This document shows, in pieces, positions 1-6,886 of a stretch of 8,450 bases of DNA (its first letter is position 1; each line of letters opens with the position of its first letter). The notes under the pieces are model-generated. The model did not search any database. It saw only the letters and a list, made by a program, of their open reading frames with translations, and had not been told where the DNA came from. The position numbers were made by a program, and so were the translations under genes. Origin of the DNA: CALJTV01 sp034433775 (GTDB lineage: Bacteria > Chloroflexota > Dehalococcoidia > GIF9 > UBA5629); NCBI GenBank assembly GCA_034433775.1, contig DAOUAI010000057.1, positions 1 to 8,450 of the forward strand, given 5' to 3'.

Positions 1-1
1 A

Positions 2-784
2 GCTAAAGAAGCCGACATAATTACCATGCTAGCCCCGGACATTTCGCAGCCACAAATTTACCGCGATTCTGTTGCTGCGGGATTATCAGCAGGTAAGATG
101 TTGATGTTTGCCCATGGGTTTAATATTCATTTTGGTCAGATCGTGCCACCTTCTGACATTGATGTGACTATGATTGCCCCGAAATGTCCCGGGCATATGT
201 TACGCCGACTTTACACTGAGGGATCCGGTGCACCAGCACTTATTGCTATTCATCAGGATGCTTCCGGAAAAGCTAAGGATATCGCTTTGGCTTATGCTAA
301 GGGTATTGGGTGTACTAGGGCTGGGGTCTTGGAGACCACCTTTGCTGAGGAAACTGAGACCGATCTTTTCGGCGAGCAGACGGTACTTTGCGGTGGTGTT
401 TCTGCTCTTATTAAGGCAGGTTTCGAGACACTTGTGGAGGCTGGCTATCAGCCCGAGGTTGCTTATTTCGAGTGTCTTCATGAACTAAAGCTCATTGTTG
501 ACCTTATCTATCAGGGTGGCTTAAGTTATATGCGCTACTCAGTTAGCGATACTGCTGAGTATGGAGATTATACCCGTGGTCCGCGGGTTATTGATGACTT
601 GGTAAGGGATGAAATGCGGCAGATTCTGGCTGAAATACAGAGCGGCAGCTTCGCCAGGGAATGGATACTGGAAAATCAGGCTGGTAGGCCGGTCTACAAT
701 GCCCTTAAACGGATGGATGCTGAGCATCAGATCGAAGTTGTGGGAAAAAAGCTCCGGAGCATGATGCCGTGGCTTAAAGCCTGA
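2..784 (+). CDS. ilvC: Ketol-acid reductoisomerase, 5'-truncated by the window edge
   Basis: This enzyme uses NADPH and Mg2+ to isomerise and reduce acetolactate or acetohydroxybutyrate to dihydroxy acids, a shared step in valine, leucine and isoleucine synthesis in the cytoplasm. The reading frame is open from base 2 and enters mid-protein (AKEADIIT before the first Met), so the Rossmann N-terminus and its coenzyme-specificity loop lie outside the window. About 260 of the usual 330 or so residues are visible. Diagnostic motifs are AHGFNIHFG with the catalytic His codon at 113, GVLETTFAEETETDLFGEQ with the Mg-binding Asp and Glu, FECLHELKLI with the second acidic pair, and YSVSDTAEYGDYTRGP. 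The length and the single C-terminal domain fit class I. The motif usually read as K-G/S-PGH is KCPGH here. The stop codon overlaps the ribosome binding site of leuA, 13 bases before its start, which implies co-transcription. The family call is very secure. Confidence 0.97.
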   Translation, partial: AKEADIITMLAPDISQPQIYRDSVAAGLSAGKMLMFAHGFNIHFGQIVPPSDIDVTMIAPKCPGHMLRRLYTEGSGAPALIAIHQDASGKAKDIALAYAKGIGCTRAGVLETTFAEETETDLFGEQTVLCGGVSALIKAGFETLVEAGYQPEVAYFECLHELKLIVDLIYQGGLSYMRYSVSDTAEYGDYTRGPRVIDDLVRDEMRQILAEIQSGSFAREWILENQAGRPVYNALKRMDAEHQIEVVGKKLRSMMPWLKA

Positions 785-797
785 GGAGGGCTTCAGC

Positions 798-2318
798 ATG
801 GATAAAGTTATCATATTTGATACTACATTGCGTGATGGTGAGCAGGCGGCCGGAACAAGTTTGACTCCGGTAGAAAAATTGGAGATCGCGAGACAGTTGG
901 AAAAGCTTGGTGTCGATGTCATTGAAGCCGGATTCCCGATAAGTTCACCGGGTGATTTTGAAGCGGTACAGCTTATAGCGCGTGATATTAAGAATTGCAC
1001 AATTTGTGGTCTTTCTCATGCGACTCCTGAAGCTGTTGATAGAGCTTGGGAAGCAGTGCAGGAAGCTAAACGCCCTAGGATCCATGTTTTCCTTTCAGCA
1101 TCTGATATTCATCTTATGTACCAATTGCGGAAAACACGTGAGGAGATCCTCGGGCTTGCCCGTGATATGGTGGCCCGGGCGAGAAGGTATACCGATGATG
1201 TGGAATTTTCGCCCATGGATGCTACGCGTACTGAGCCAGCATTTCTTTATCGTATACTGGAGGCGGTTATTGATGCCGGTGCAACTACGGTTAATATCCC
1301 GGACACAGTTGGGTATGCTATCCCAGCTGAGTTTGGCGAGTTGATTACCGGTATTATCAACAATGTGTCTAATATCGACAGGGCGGTGCTCAGTGTACAC
1401 TGCCATGATGACCTTGGACTTGCGGTGGCAAACAGCATTGAGGCGATACGCCGGGGTGCCAGGCAGGTCGAGTGCACTGTCAACGGCATAGGCGAACGGG
1501 CGGGAAATGCCTCGATGGAAGAGATCGTTATGGCGTTGAAGACGAGGAGTGACTTCTTGAAGCTGACCACCAACATTGATACCACGCAGATATATAGGAC
1601 GAGTCGCCTAGTCAGCGAGCTTACAGGATTCCCGGTCCAGCCGAACAAAGCTATCGTTGGTGCCAACGCTTTTCGGCATCAGTCTGGAATCCACCAGGAC
1701 GGAGTGATTAAGAAGTCGATTACATATGAAATCATAGACCCGAGATCTGTAGGGGTGCCAGCTAGTAGCCTTGTTCTTGGCAAGGTAAGTGGTCGCCATG
1801 CTTTCAGAGAGCGGCTGGCTGAACTTGGTTATAGTTTGGATGATGAGGCCTTTGAGCGTGCCTTTAAGGCTTTTAAGGAATTAGCAGACAAGAAGAAGGG
1901 GGTCACCGATCGGGATATTGAGTCTCTAATAGCCGAGGAGATGCGTACTGCATCAGAGGTCTATCATCTTGACCATATTCAGGTCTCCTGTGGAGACCAC
2001 AGCGTTCCAACGGCGACGGTGAGGCTGATAGCTCCTGATGGCAAAGTGCTTGCCGATGCTGCTTTGGGCACCGGACCTGTAGACGCTGTCTATAAGGCGA
2101 TCAACCGCATAATCAAAGTGTCTAACAAGCTTACCGAGTTCACAGTGAAGTCAGTCACTGAGGGCATTGATGCTATTGGCGAAGTGCTGATAAGGATAGA
2201 AAGCGACGGTGTGAGCTACACGGGGCGTGGTGCTTCCACTGATATCATCGTTGCCAGTGCCAAGGCTTATATGAATGCACTGAACCGCCTGCTAATTGCT
2301 AGAAAACAAAAGAAGTAG
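798..2318 (+). CDS. leuA: 2-isopropylmalate synthase
   Basis: LeuA catalyses the first committed step of leucine synthesis: acetyl-CoA plus 2-ketoisovalerate gives 2-isopropylmalate. The 506-residue protein is full length for the family (about 500 to 525). The TIM-barrel domain opens with DTTLRDGEQAAG at residues 8-19. The divalent metal ligands can be placed at Asp13, His201 and His203 (HCHDD) and Asn237 (ERAGNA); HQSGIHQDG is at 294-302. From about residue 365 onward the C-terminal leucine-sensing domain is present, with GTGPVDA and GRGASTDII motifs, so feedback inhibition by leucine is expected. The ATG at 798 is preceded by a strong GAGGAGGG at 783-790 with 7 bases of spacing, and that site overlaps the ilvC stop. 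A homocitrate or citramalate synthase is less likely because the LeuA regulatory domain is complete and the gene sits next to ilvC and leuC. Confidence 0.97.
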   Translation: MDKVIIFDTTLRDGEQAAGTSLTPVEKLEIARQLEKLGVDVIEAGFPISSPGDFEAVQLIARDIKNCTICGLSHATPEAVDRAWEAVQEAKRPRIHVFLSASDIHLMYQLRKTREEILGLARDMVARARRYTDDVEFSPMDATRTEPAFLYRILEAVIDAGATTVNIPDTVGYAIPAEFGELITGIINNVSNIDRAVLSVHCHDDLGLAVANSIEAIRRGARQVECTVNGIGERAGNASMEEIVMALKTRSDFLKLTTNIDTTQIYRTSRLVSELTGFPVQPNKAIVGANAFRHQSGIHQDGVIKKSITYEIIDPRSVGVPASSLVLGKVSGRHAFRERLAELGYSLDDEAFERAFKAFKELADKKKGVTDRDIESLIAEEMRTASEVYHLDHIQVSCGDHSVPTATVRLIAPDGKVLADAALGTGPVDAVYKAINRIIKVSNKLTEFTVKSVTEGIDAIGEVLIRIESDGVSYTGRGASTDIIVASAKAYMNALNRLLIARKQKK

Positions 2319-2400
2319 CTGTTTTTCCATCTCTTTAGATGGCGCTGATTAGCCATAGTTGCCCGGCTTTTGTAGTGTTAATAGATGAGGGAGCGGAAGG

Positions 2401-2814
2401 ATGGCGATAAACATACAAATGGAAATGATTTTGCGTCTGCTTTTAGCCGCTGTGCTCGGTGCCGGGATCGGGTATCAGCGTGAGAGGGCGGGTAAACCGG
2501 CGGGGTTGCGTACCCATATTCTGATTGCCCTAGGTTCTGCACTGTTTACAGTGGTCTCCATGTTTGGTTTTGGCGGACAAGTAGACCCTTCGCGGGTAGC
2601 TGCTGGTGTGGTTACAGGGATTGGTTTTCTTGGTGCTGGTGTAATTTTCCGTGGCATAAGGTCAGATGGACCTGTAATGGGGCTTACCACGGCTGCTAGT
2701 GTCTGGGTAACAGCAGCTATCGGACTGGCTGCTGGTGTAGGGATGTACTTGGTAGCTGTGGTCATCGCGGTGCTTGCAGTAGGGGTGCTGATGCTCCCTA
2801 AGGTGAGGGGATAG
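2401..2814 (+). CDS. MgtC/SapB-family inner-membrane protein, short form
   Basis: This is a 137-residue, very hydrophobic protein matching the MgtC/SapB membrane domain. Visible family motifs are QRERAGKPAGLRTH at 26-39, DPSRVAAGVVTGIGFLGAG at 62-80 and GLTTAASVWVTAAIG at 94-108. Hydrophobic segments lie at about 9-25, 40-56, 66-83, 95-112 and 113-134. It ends straight after the membrane domain (LPKVRG), so it lacks the C-terminal soluble domain of the roughly 230-residue Salmonella-type MgtC. MgtC proteins are linked to growth in low Mg2+ and to regulation of membrane ATPases or transporters, but for short forms the function is poorly defined. The ATG is preceded by GAGGGAG at 2387-2393 with 7 bases of spacing. 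It lies 82 bases after leuA and 24 before leuC in the same direction, so it is probably co-transcribed. Why it sits in a leucine operon is unknown. The family call is strong; the role is open. Confidence 0.9.
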   Translation: MAINIQMEMILRLLLAAVLGAGIGYQRERAGKPAGLRTHILIALGSALFTVVSMFGFGGQVDPSRVAAGVVTGIGFLGAGVIFRGIRSDGPVMGLTTAASVWVTAAIGLAAGVGMYLVAVVIAVLAVGVLMLPKVRG

Positions 2815-2838
2815 GCTCATCCCTCTTAGGAGATAACA

Positions 2839-4113
2839 ATGACTCTAGCAGAAAAGATTCTGGCTGTTCATTCGGGCAAACTTACAGTAACTCCCGGTGA
2901 GTTCCTCAATGTCAAAGTCGATCTTGTTTTGGCGAACGATATCACTGCACCACTGGCAATAAAGGAGTTTATCAAGTTGGGGGTGAAGACGGTCTTTGAT
3001 GCCAAGAAGGTAGTGATGGTGCCTGACCATTTCTGTCCAAATAAAGATATACCTTCGGCTGAGCAGGCGAAGATGATGCGTGAATTTGCTCATGAGCATG
3101 GTACCATCTATTTTGAGGTGGGGAGAATGGGTATTGAGCACGTGCTCCTACCTGAGCAGGGGTTGGTGTTGCCTGGCGACCTGGTTGTTGGTGCTGATTC
3201 ACATACCTGTACATATGGTGCTTTGGGAGCATTTGCTACCGGGATGGGGTCAACCGATATCGCCGTGGCTATGGCGACGGGTGAAATATGGGTCAAGGTG
3301 CCGCCGACGATTAAGTTTGTTTACCATGGAAAATTGAAAAAATGGGTTGGTGGCAAGGACCTGATTTTATATACCATCGGCGATATCGGTGTAGATGGCG
3401 CTTTATACTCAGTGATGGAATTTAGTGGTGAAGCGATTGATAGCTTATCTATGGATGACCGCTTCACCATGGCTAACATGGCAATTGAAGCCGGGGCTAA
3501 GGCTGGTATCTTCAAGGTCGATGGTAAAACGCTGAAGTATGTAAAAACCAGGACGCACCGTCCTTTTGTAATATACGAATCAGACGGCAATGCCCAGTAT
3601 GCTAAAGTGGTCGAGTATGATGTGTCTCAGATCGAACCTCAGGTGGCCTTTCCCCATCTCCCTTCCAATGTTAAGCCGATAAGTCAAGTAGGGAATATAA
3701 AGATTGACCAGGTGGTGATAGGCAGTTGCACCAATGGGCGCTTGACTGATTTGAGACTGGCTGCAAGGGTGCTCCGGGGGAGGAGAATCGACGACAATGT
3801 GAGGTGCATCGTGATCCCGGGAACTCAGCAGGTATATCTTGATTCTCTGAAAGAAGGGTTAATAGAGGCTTTTATCAAAGCTGGAGCGGTGGTGAGCACG
3901 CCGACCTGCGGTCCCTGTCTTGGTGGGTATATGGGGGTACTTGCTGCTGGTGAGCGTTGTGTATCTACGACCAATCGGAACTTTGTTGGGCGTATGGGGA
4001 GTTCCCAGTCTGAGGTATATCTGGCTAACCCGGCTGTGGCTGCAGCCAGTGCTGTTCTGGGAAGGATAGCCAGCCCGGACGAGGTGATAGGCATACGCAA
4101 GAGGCTTGACTGA
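2839..4113 (+). CDS. leuC: 3-isopropylmalate dehydratase large subunit, homoaconitase-like type
   Basis: This is the 4Fe-4S subunit of isopropylmalate isomerase, which interconverts 2- and 3-isopropylmalate with LeuD; in a cell with CimA it probably also isomerises citramalate. At 424 residues it matches the shorter LeuC class shared with archaeal and homoaconitase proteins rather than the roughly 466-residue enterobacterial type. The three cluster ligands are visible: Cys297 in GSCTNGR, and Cys357 and Cys360 in TCGPCLGG. The substrate-side motif GADSHTCTYGALGAFATG starts at residue 118, and the C-terminal region has the STTNRNFVGRMG signature. The ATG follows TAGGAGA at 2827-2833 with about 6 bases of spacing. 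Its partner leuD does not follow directly but lies about 2.3 kb downstream, after an inserted gene. Homoaconitase is the main alternative; the leuA/leuB context favours LeuC. Confidence 0.95.
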   Translation: MTLAEKILAVHSGKLTVTPGEFLNVKVDLVLANDITAPLAIKEFIKLGVKTVFDAKKVVMVPDHFCPNKDIPSAEQAKMMREFAHEHGTIYFEVGRMGIEHVLLPEQGLVLPGDLVVGADSHTCTYGALGAFATGMGSTDIAVAMATGEIWVKVPPTIKFVYHGKLKKWVGGKDLILYTIGDIGVDGALYSVMEFSGEAIDSLSMDDRFTMANMAIEAGAKAGIFKVDGKTLKYVKTRTHRPFVIYESDGNAQYAKVVEYDVSQIEPQVAFPHLPSNVKPISQVGNIKIDQVVIGSCTNGRLTDLRLAARVLRGRRIDDNVRCIVIPGTQQVYLDSLKEGLIEAFIKAGAVVSTPTCGPCLGGYMGVLAAGERCVSTTNRNFVGRMGSSQSEVYLANPAVAAASAVLGRIASPDEVIGIRKRLD

Positions 4114-4121
4114 GGATAGCC

Positions 4122-4440
4122 GTGAGTAGTTGTGTGGTGGAAATCTTTAAAGACGAGGCTCTTGTAGAAAATACGAGGTGTCGAGCTTGGTGCAGTGAGC
4201 ATCGGAGCGACTGCTTATGGACGAGCAAACTGGTTCTATCAGCTTAGAACGGCGGAAGATTGAGGTAGACTTTAGTCCTTATATCTTGTTTGAAATGATG
4301 GTAGCGGAGGAAAAGTCGGCCCTGAGGACTACTACAAAAAAAGCAAGGGGCGAAGTGAGGGCTTTCTGACTCTATGGGGGTGCGTACTTTTTGTTTCAGG
4401 ACTGTTCTTGCTGTTGGTAAGTGTTAGCTCTTATGCTCAC
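4122..4440 (+). pseudogene. Gap between leuC and the CoA-transferase gene: possible decayed coding sequence
   Basis: The 339 bases from the leuC stop to the next likely start (4114-4452) hold no intact recognisable gene. Protein-like stretches occur in sequence in all three plus frames. A GTG at 4122, 5 bases after GAGGA, opens 41 codons beginning MSSCVVEIFKDEALVEN and stopping at 4247. A +1 shift near 4170 gives IRGVELGAVSIGATAYGR and stops at 4261. The next frame, from ATG 4217 (GGAG 9 bases upstream), gives a 50-residue ORF containing KIEVDFSPYILFEMM and stops at 4369. The first-shift frame then reopens at 4294 and includes a hydrophobic stretch (WGCVLFVSGLFLLLVSV) that runs unbroken into the next gene. 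This could be a small gene broken by about three frameshifts, two real tiny ORFs, or chance. I recognise no family, and I see no clear promoter, T-box or terminator. Confidence 0.28.
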
Positions 4441-4452
4441 GAGAAAAAGCCC

Positions 4453-6345
4453 ATGTTTTCGAAGGCGACAAGTGAATTGGCTGAGCTGAAGACAAAATAT
4501 CCGGAGAAGTTCGCCCCGGAGTCGGTGATATTCAGCCATATTAGGAGAGGGGCAAGGATTTTTGTGAGCACAGGCTGCGGCGAACCCAGGTATCTTGTTA
4601 GTGCTCTGGTTGAACATGTGAAAAGATACCCGAAAGCTATCGTGGACGCTGAGGTGGTGCAGGTGTTTACGCTTGGTGTTGCCCCTTACACGGAAGAAAA
4701 GTTCAAATACAATTTCAGACACAATTCGTTTTTTATTGGGAACGATACCAGGGAAGCGGTAAACCGTGGTGCCGCTGATTATACGCCGATATTTCTCTCC
4801 CGTCTTCCCGAGCTATTTTATAACGGTTTTATTCCTATCGATGTTGCTCTGGTGCAAGTATCGCCGCCGGATGGGCACGGCTACATGAGTCTGGGAATAA
4901 GTGTAGATATCACTAAGGCGGCTGTAGAGACGGCTAGGCTGGTTATCGCCCAGATAAATTCTAATATGCCGCGTGTGCATGGTGACGGCTTCATCAATAT
5001 CGCGGATGTAGACTTTGCTGTTGTCCATGATGAGCCACTTCTAGAGTTCGAGTCCAGCGTACCGGATGAGATCGCACAGCGTATTGGAGGATATGTAGCC
5101 CATCTGATTGAGGATGGGGATACTATACAGGTGGGATATGGGAGCATCCCCAATGCGATATTGTCCAGTTTAAGTCATAAGAAAAATCTCGGTGTGCATA
5201 CAGAGTTGCTTACTGATGGCATTGTGGAACTGATGAAAAAAGGTGTTATAGATAATACGAAGAAGACTATTAACCGTGGCAAGACAGTGGCCACTTTCTG
5301 CATGGGAAAAGGGGCGACTTACGAGTACATTCACGATAACCCTAGCGTAGAGTTTAGGACGATAGATTACACCAATAACCCTCTGGTGATTGCCCAGCAC
5401 CGAAATATGGTTGCAATCAATAGCGCGCTGGAGGTCGATTTGACCGGTCAGGCTACTGCGGAGTCTTTAGGTAAGACTTTTTACAGTGGCATCGGTGGGC
5501 AGGCTGATTTTATGAGGGGTGCAGTGCTTTCTCGCGGTGGTAAACCGATACTGGCACTTCAATCTACTGCTAAAAACGGAACTGTATCAAGAATTGTGCC
5601 TTTTATTAAAGAAGGAGCAGGTGTGACTTTGAACAGAGGTGACATCCATTACGTTGTCACCGAGTATGGAATTGCTTATTTGCATGGCAAGAACATCAGG
5701 GAGAGGGCTATGCAGCTGATATCTGTAGCTGCCCCGACCTTCAGGCCCTGGCTTCTTGAGGAGGCGAAGAAGTTGAGTTTAGTTTATCAGGACCAGGCTT
5801 TTGTGGCTGGTGAAGCGGGAGAATATCCAAAGCACCTTGAAGTATACAGGACGACAAAGGCAGGTATTACGGTTTTGTTACGACCGGTAAAAATAAGTGA
5901 TGAGCCTTTGCTGAAGGAGTTTTTCTATTCGCTTTCTGATAGCAGCCTTTACCGGCGCTTTATTTCAGCTCGTAAGGATATGCCACATGAGCGTCTGCAA
6001 GAATTTACTGTAATCGATTATACCAGGCAGATGTCAATTCTGGCGGTTATAACCGAGGACAAAAAGAAAGAAACTGTTATCGGCATGGGGCAGTATCTCA
6101 TAGATGAAAGGTCTTATACTGCGGAGGTGGCTTTTGCAGTCAGGGACGACTATCAAAATAAAGGTGTGGGTGGGGAGCTGGTAAGTTATCTGATTTATCT
6201 GGCGAGGAGAAGTGGTCTTCTCGGTTTGACTGCTGAAGTCCTAGTTGATAACCATCCCATGTTGTATCTTTTGGAAAAGGCTGGTTTCAAAGTGGAAAAG
6301 AGGCAGGCGGATGTATTTTACCTTAGATTAGGCTTTCATGATTGA
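4453..6345 (+). CDS. Acetyl-CoA hydrolase/CoA-transferase fused to a GNAT acetyltransferase domain
   Basis: This is a two-part protein of 630 residues from the chosen ATG. Residues about 20-440 form the two halves of the acetyl-CoA hydrolase/4-hydroxybutyrate CoA-transferase family. Visible motifs are STGCGEPRYLV, DYTPIFLSRLP, VQVSPPDGHGYMSLG, GYGSIPNAILSSL, and HTELLTDG with Glu251 in the position of the thioester-forming glutamate, plus TEYGIAYLHGKNIRERA. From about 474 (VLLRPVKISDEP) to the end is a GNAT domain with the acetyl-CoA pyrophosphate loop Q568-x-x-G571-x-G573 and the late AGFK motif. CoA-transferase/GNAT fusions are a recurring annotated architecture in anaerobes, but their physiological reaction is not settled. 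The protein is likely cytoplasmic. The frame is open upstream to 4294; a TTG at 4408 would add 15 residues, but family members begin close to the KYPEKF region and the first ATG is 4453. Neither start has a strong ribosome binding site. leuD starts 38 bases downstream. Confidence 0.88.
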   Translation: MFSKATSELAELKTKYPEKFAPESVIFSHIRRGARIFVSTGCGEPRYLVSALVEHVKRYPKAIVDAEVVQVFTLGVAPYTEEKFKYNFRHNSFFIGNDTREAVNRGAADYTPIFLSRLPELFYNGFIPIDVALVQVSPPDGHGYMSLGISVDITKAAVETARLVIAQINSNMPRVHGDGFINIADVDFAVVHDEPLLEFESSVPDEIAQRIGGYVAHLIEDGDTIQVGYGSIPNAILSSLSHKKNLGVHTELLTDGIVELMKKGVIDNTKKTINRGKTVATFCMGKGATYEYIHDNPSVEFRTIDYTNNPLVIAQHRNMVAINSALEVDLTGQATAESLGKTFYSGIGGQADFMRGAVLSRGGKPILALQSTAKNGTVSRIVPFIKEGAGVTLNRGDIHYVVTEYGIAYLHGKNIRERAMQLISVAAPTFRPWLLEEAKKLSLVYQDQAFVAGEAGEYPKHLEVYRTTKAGITVLLRPVKISDEPLLKEFFYSLSDSSLYRRFISARKDMPHERLQEFTVIDYTRQMSILAVITEDKKKETVIGMGQYLIDERSYTAEVAFAVRDDYQNKGVGGELVSYLIYLARRSGLLGLTAEVLVDNHPMLYLLEKAGFKVEKRQADVFYLRLGFHD

Positions 6346-6370
6346 GAACTCTACTCATATTTTCCAGTTT

Positions 6371-6378
6371 AAGGAGGT
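6371..6378 (+). promoter_or_regulatory. Ribosome binding site that fixes the leuD start
   Basis: AAGGAGGT is a full-length match to the anti-Shine-Dalgarno sequence, 5 bases before the TTG at 6384. It lies downstream of an earlier in-frame TTG at 6342 that overlaps the previous gene's stop. That earlier start would place this site inside the coding region and add 14 residues unlike LeuD, so the 6384 start is preferred. Confidence 0.9.
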
Positions 6379-6383
6379 ATCGC

Positions 6384-6884
6384 TTGAAACTGAAAGGCAA
6401 AGCACACAAGTTTGGTGCGAATATAGACACCGATGTTATTATCCCGGCACGGTACCTGAATGTTTCTGAGGCTGACGAGTTAGCCAAACATTGCATGGAA
6501 GGTATTGTCCCCGATTTCGCAGCGCAGGTCAGCCCTGGTGACATCATTGTTGCTGAGACCAACTTCGGCTGTGGTTCATCCAGGGAGCATGCACCTCTGG
6601 CAATAAAAGCGGCTGGTATATCTTGTGTGGTCGCCAAGAGTTTCGCTCGCATCTTTTTCCGCAATGCCATAAACATCGGGTTGCCACTGCTGGAATGCGA
6701 TGCTGCTGTTGACAACACAAATGAAGGGGATATTCTGGAGGTGAATTTAACCACAGGAGAGATAAACAATCTTACCAGTGGCAAAAATTTTGTCGCTAGA
6801 CCGTACCCCGATTTCATGATGGGGATAATAGCTGCTGGTGGGCTTATCGAATATACCAAGAGGAAACTAGCTGGAGGTTTGTAG
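6384..6884 (+). CDS. leuD: 3-isopropylmalate dehydratase small subunit
   Basis: LeuD is the swivelling small subunit that completes the isopropylmalate isomerase active site with LeuC. From the TTG at 6384 it is 166 residues, typical of the short homoaconitase-like small subunits (about 160-170) and shorter than the roughly 200-residue enterobacterial LeuD, which agrees with the type of LeuC here. Visible motifs are FGANIDTDVIIPARYL at 10-25, NFGCGSSREHAP at 60-71 with the substrate-binding Ser-Arg pair, and SFARIFFRNAINIGLP. The loop after Tyr24-Leu25, which influences substrate choice in this family, reads Asn-Val-Ser. The start is set by AAGGAGGT just upstream. The stop is only 2 bases from the leuB start, so the two are translationally linked. 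A homoaconitase small subunit is the alternative, but the operon argues for leucine, and probably also citramalate, use. Confidence 0.95.
   Translation: MKLKGKAHKFGANIDTDVIIPARYLNVSEADELAKHCMEGIVPDFAAQVSPGDIIVAETNFGCGSSREHAPLAIKAAGISCVVAKSFARIFFRNAINIGLPLLECDAAVDNTNEGDILEVNLTTGEINNLTSGKNFVARPYPDFMMGIIAAGGLIEYTKRKLAGGL
6873..6878 (+). promoter_or_regulatory. Ribosome binding site for leuB inside leuD
   Basis: GGAGGT within the last codons of leuD lies 8 bases before the TTG at 6887. It supports that non-ATG start: the nucleotide-binding motif IAVLPGDGVGPE begins at residue 5, so no later start would leave the fold intact. Confidence 0.8.
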
Positions 6885-6886
6885 AA

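Noticed and set aside
539..1666. Several minus-strand open frames of 100-150 codons across ilvC and leuA
   Set aside because: They lie opposite clearly conserved genes, lack ribosome binding sites and family motifs, and are explained by the codon pattern of the plus-strand genes.
2327..2342. Perfect 6-bp inverted repeat (CCATCT / AGATGG, loop of 4) just after leuA, considered as a terminator
   Set aside because: No T-run follows on the plus strand (the short T-run lies before it), and on the minus strand it is followed by A residues. The stem is short. Most likely chance or a weak mRNA hairpin.
4273..4331. Inverted repeat TAGTCCT / AGGACTA in the leuC downstream gap
   Set aside because: Seven base pairs with a loop of about 45 bases is expected by chance; no operator-like or terminator-like context.
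4408..4437. Possible promoter (TTGCTG, 18-base spacer, TATGCT) before the CoA-transferase gene
   Set aside because: Only 3 of 6 and 4 of 6 matches to consensus; such pairs arise readily by chance.
4408..4452. TTG at 4408 as the start of the CoA-transferase/GNAT gene
   Set aside because: No ribosome binding site is evident, and it would begin within a hydrophobic run not typical of this cytoplasmic family. The ATG at 4453 is preferred, though its own binding site is weak, so this is not closed.
6342..6383. Upstream TTG at 6342 as the leuD start, overlapping the previous stop
   Set aside because: It would add 14 residues not matching LeuD and put the AAGGAGGT site inside the gene; the TTG at 6384 has ideal spacing and gives a normal N-terminus.
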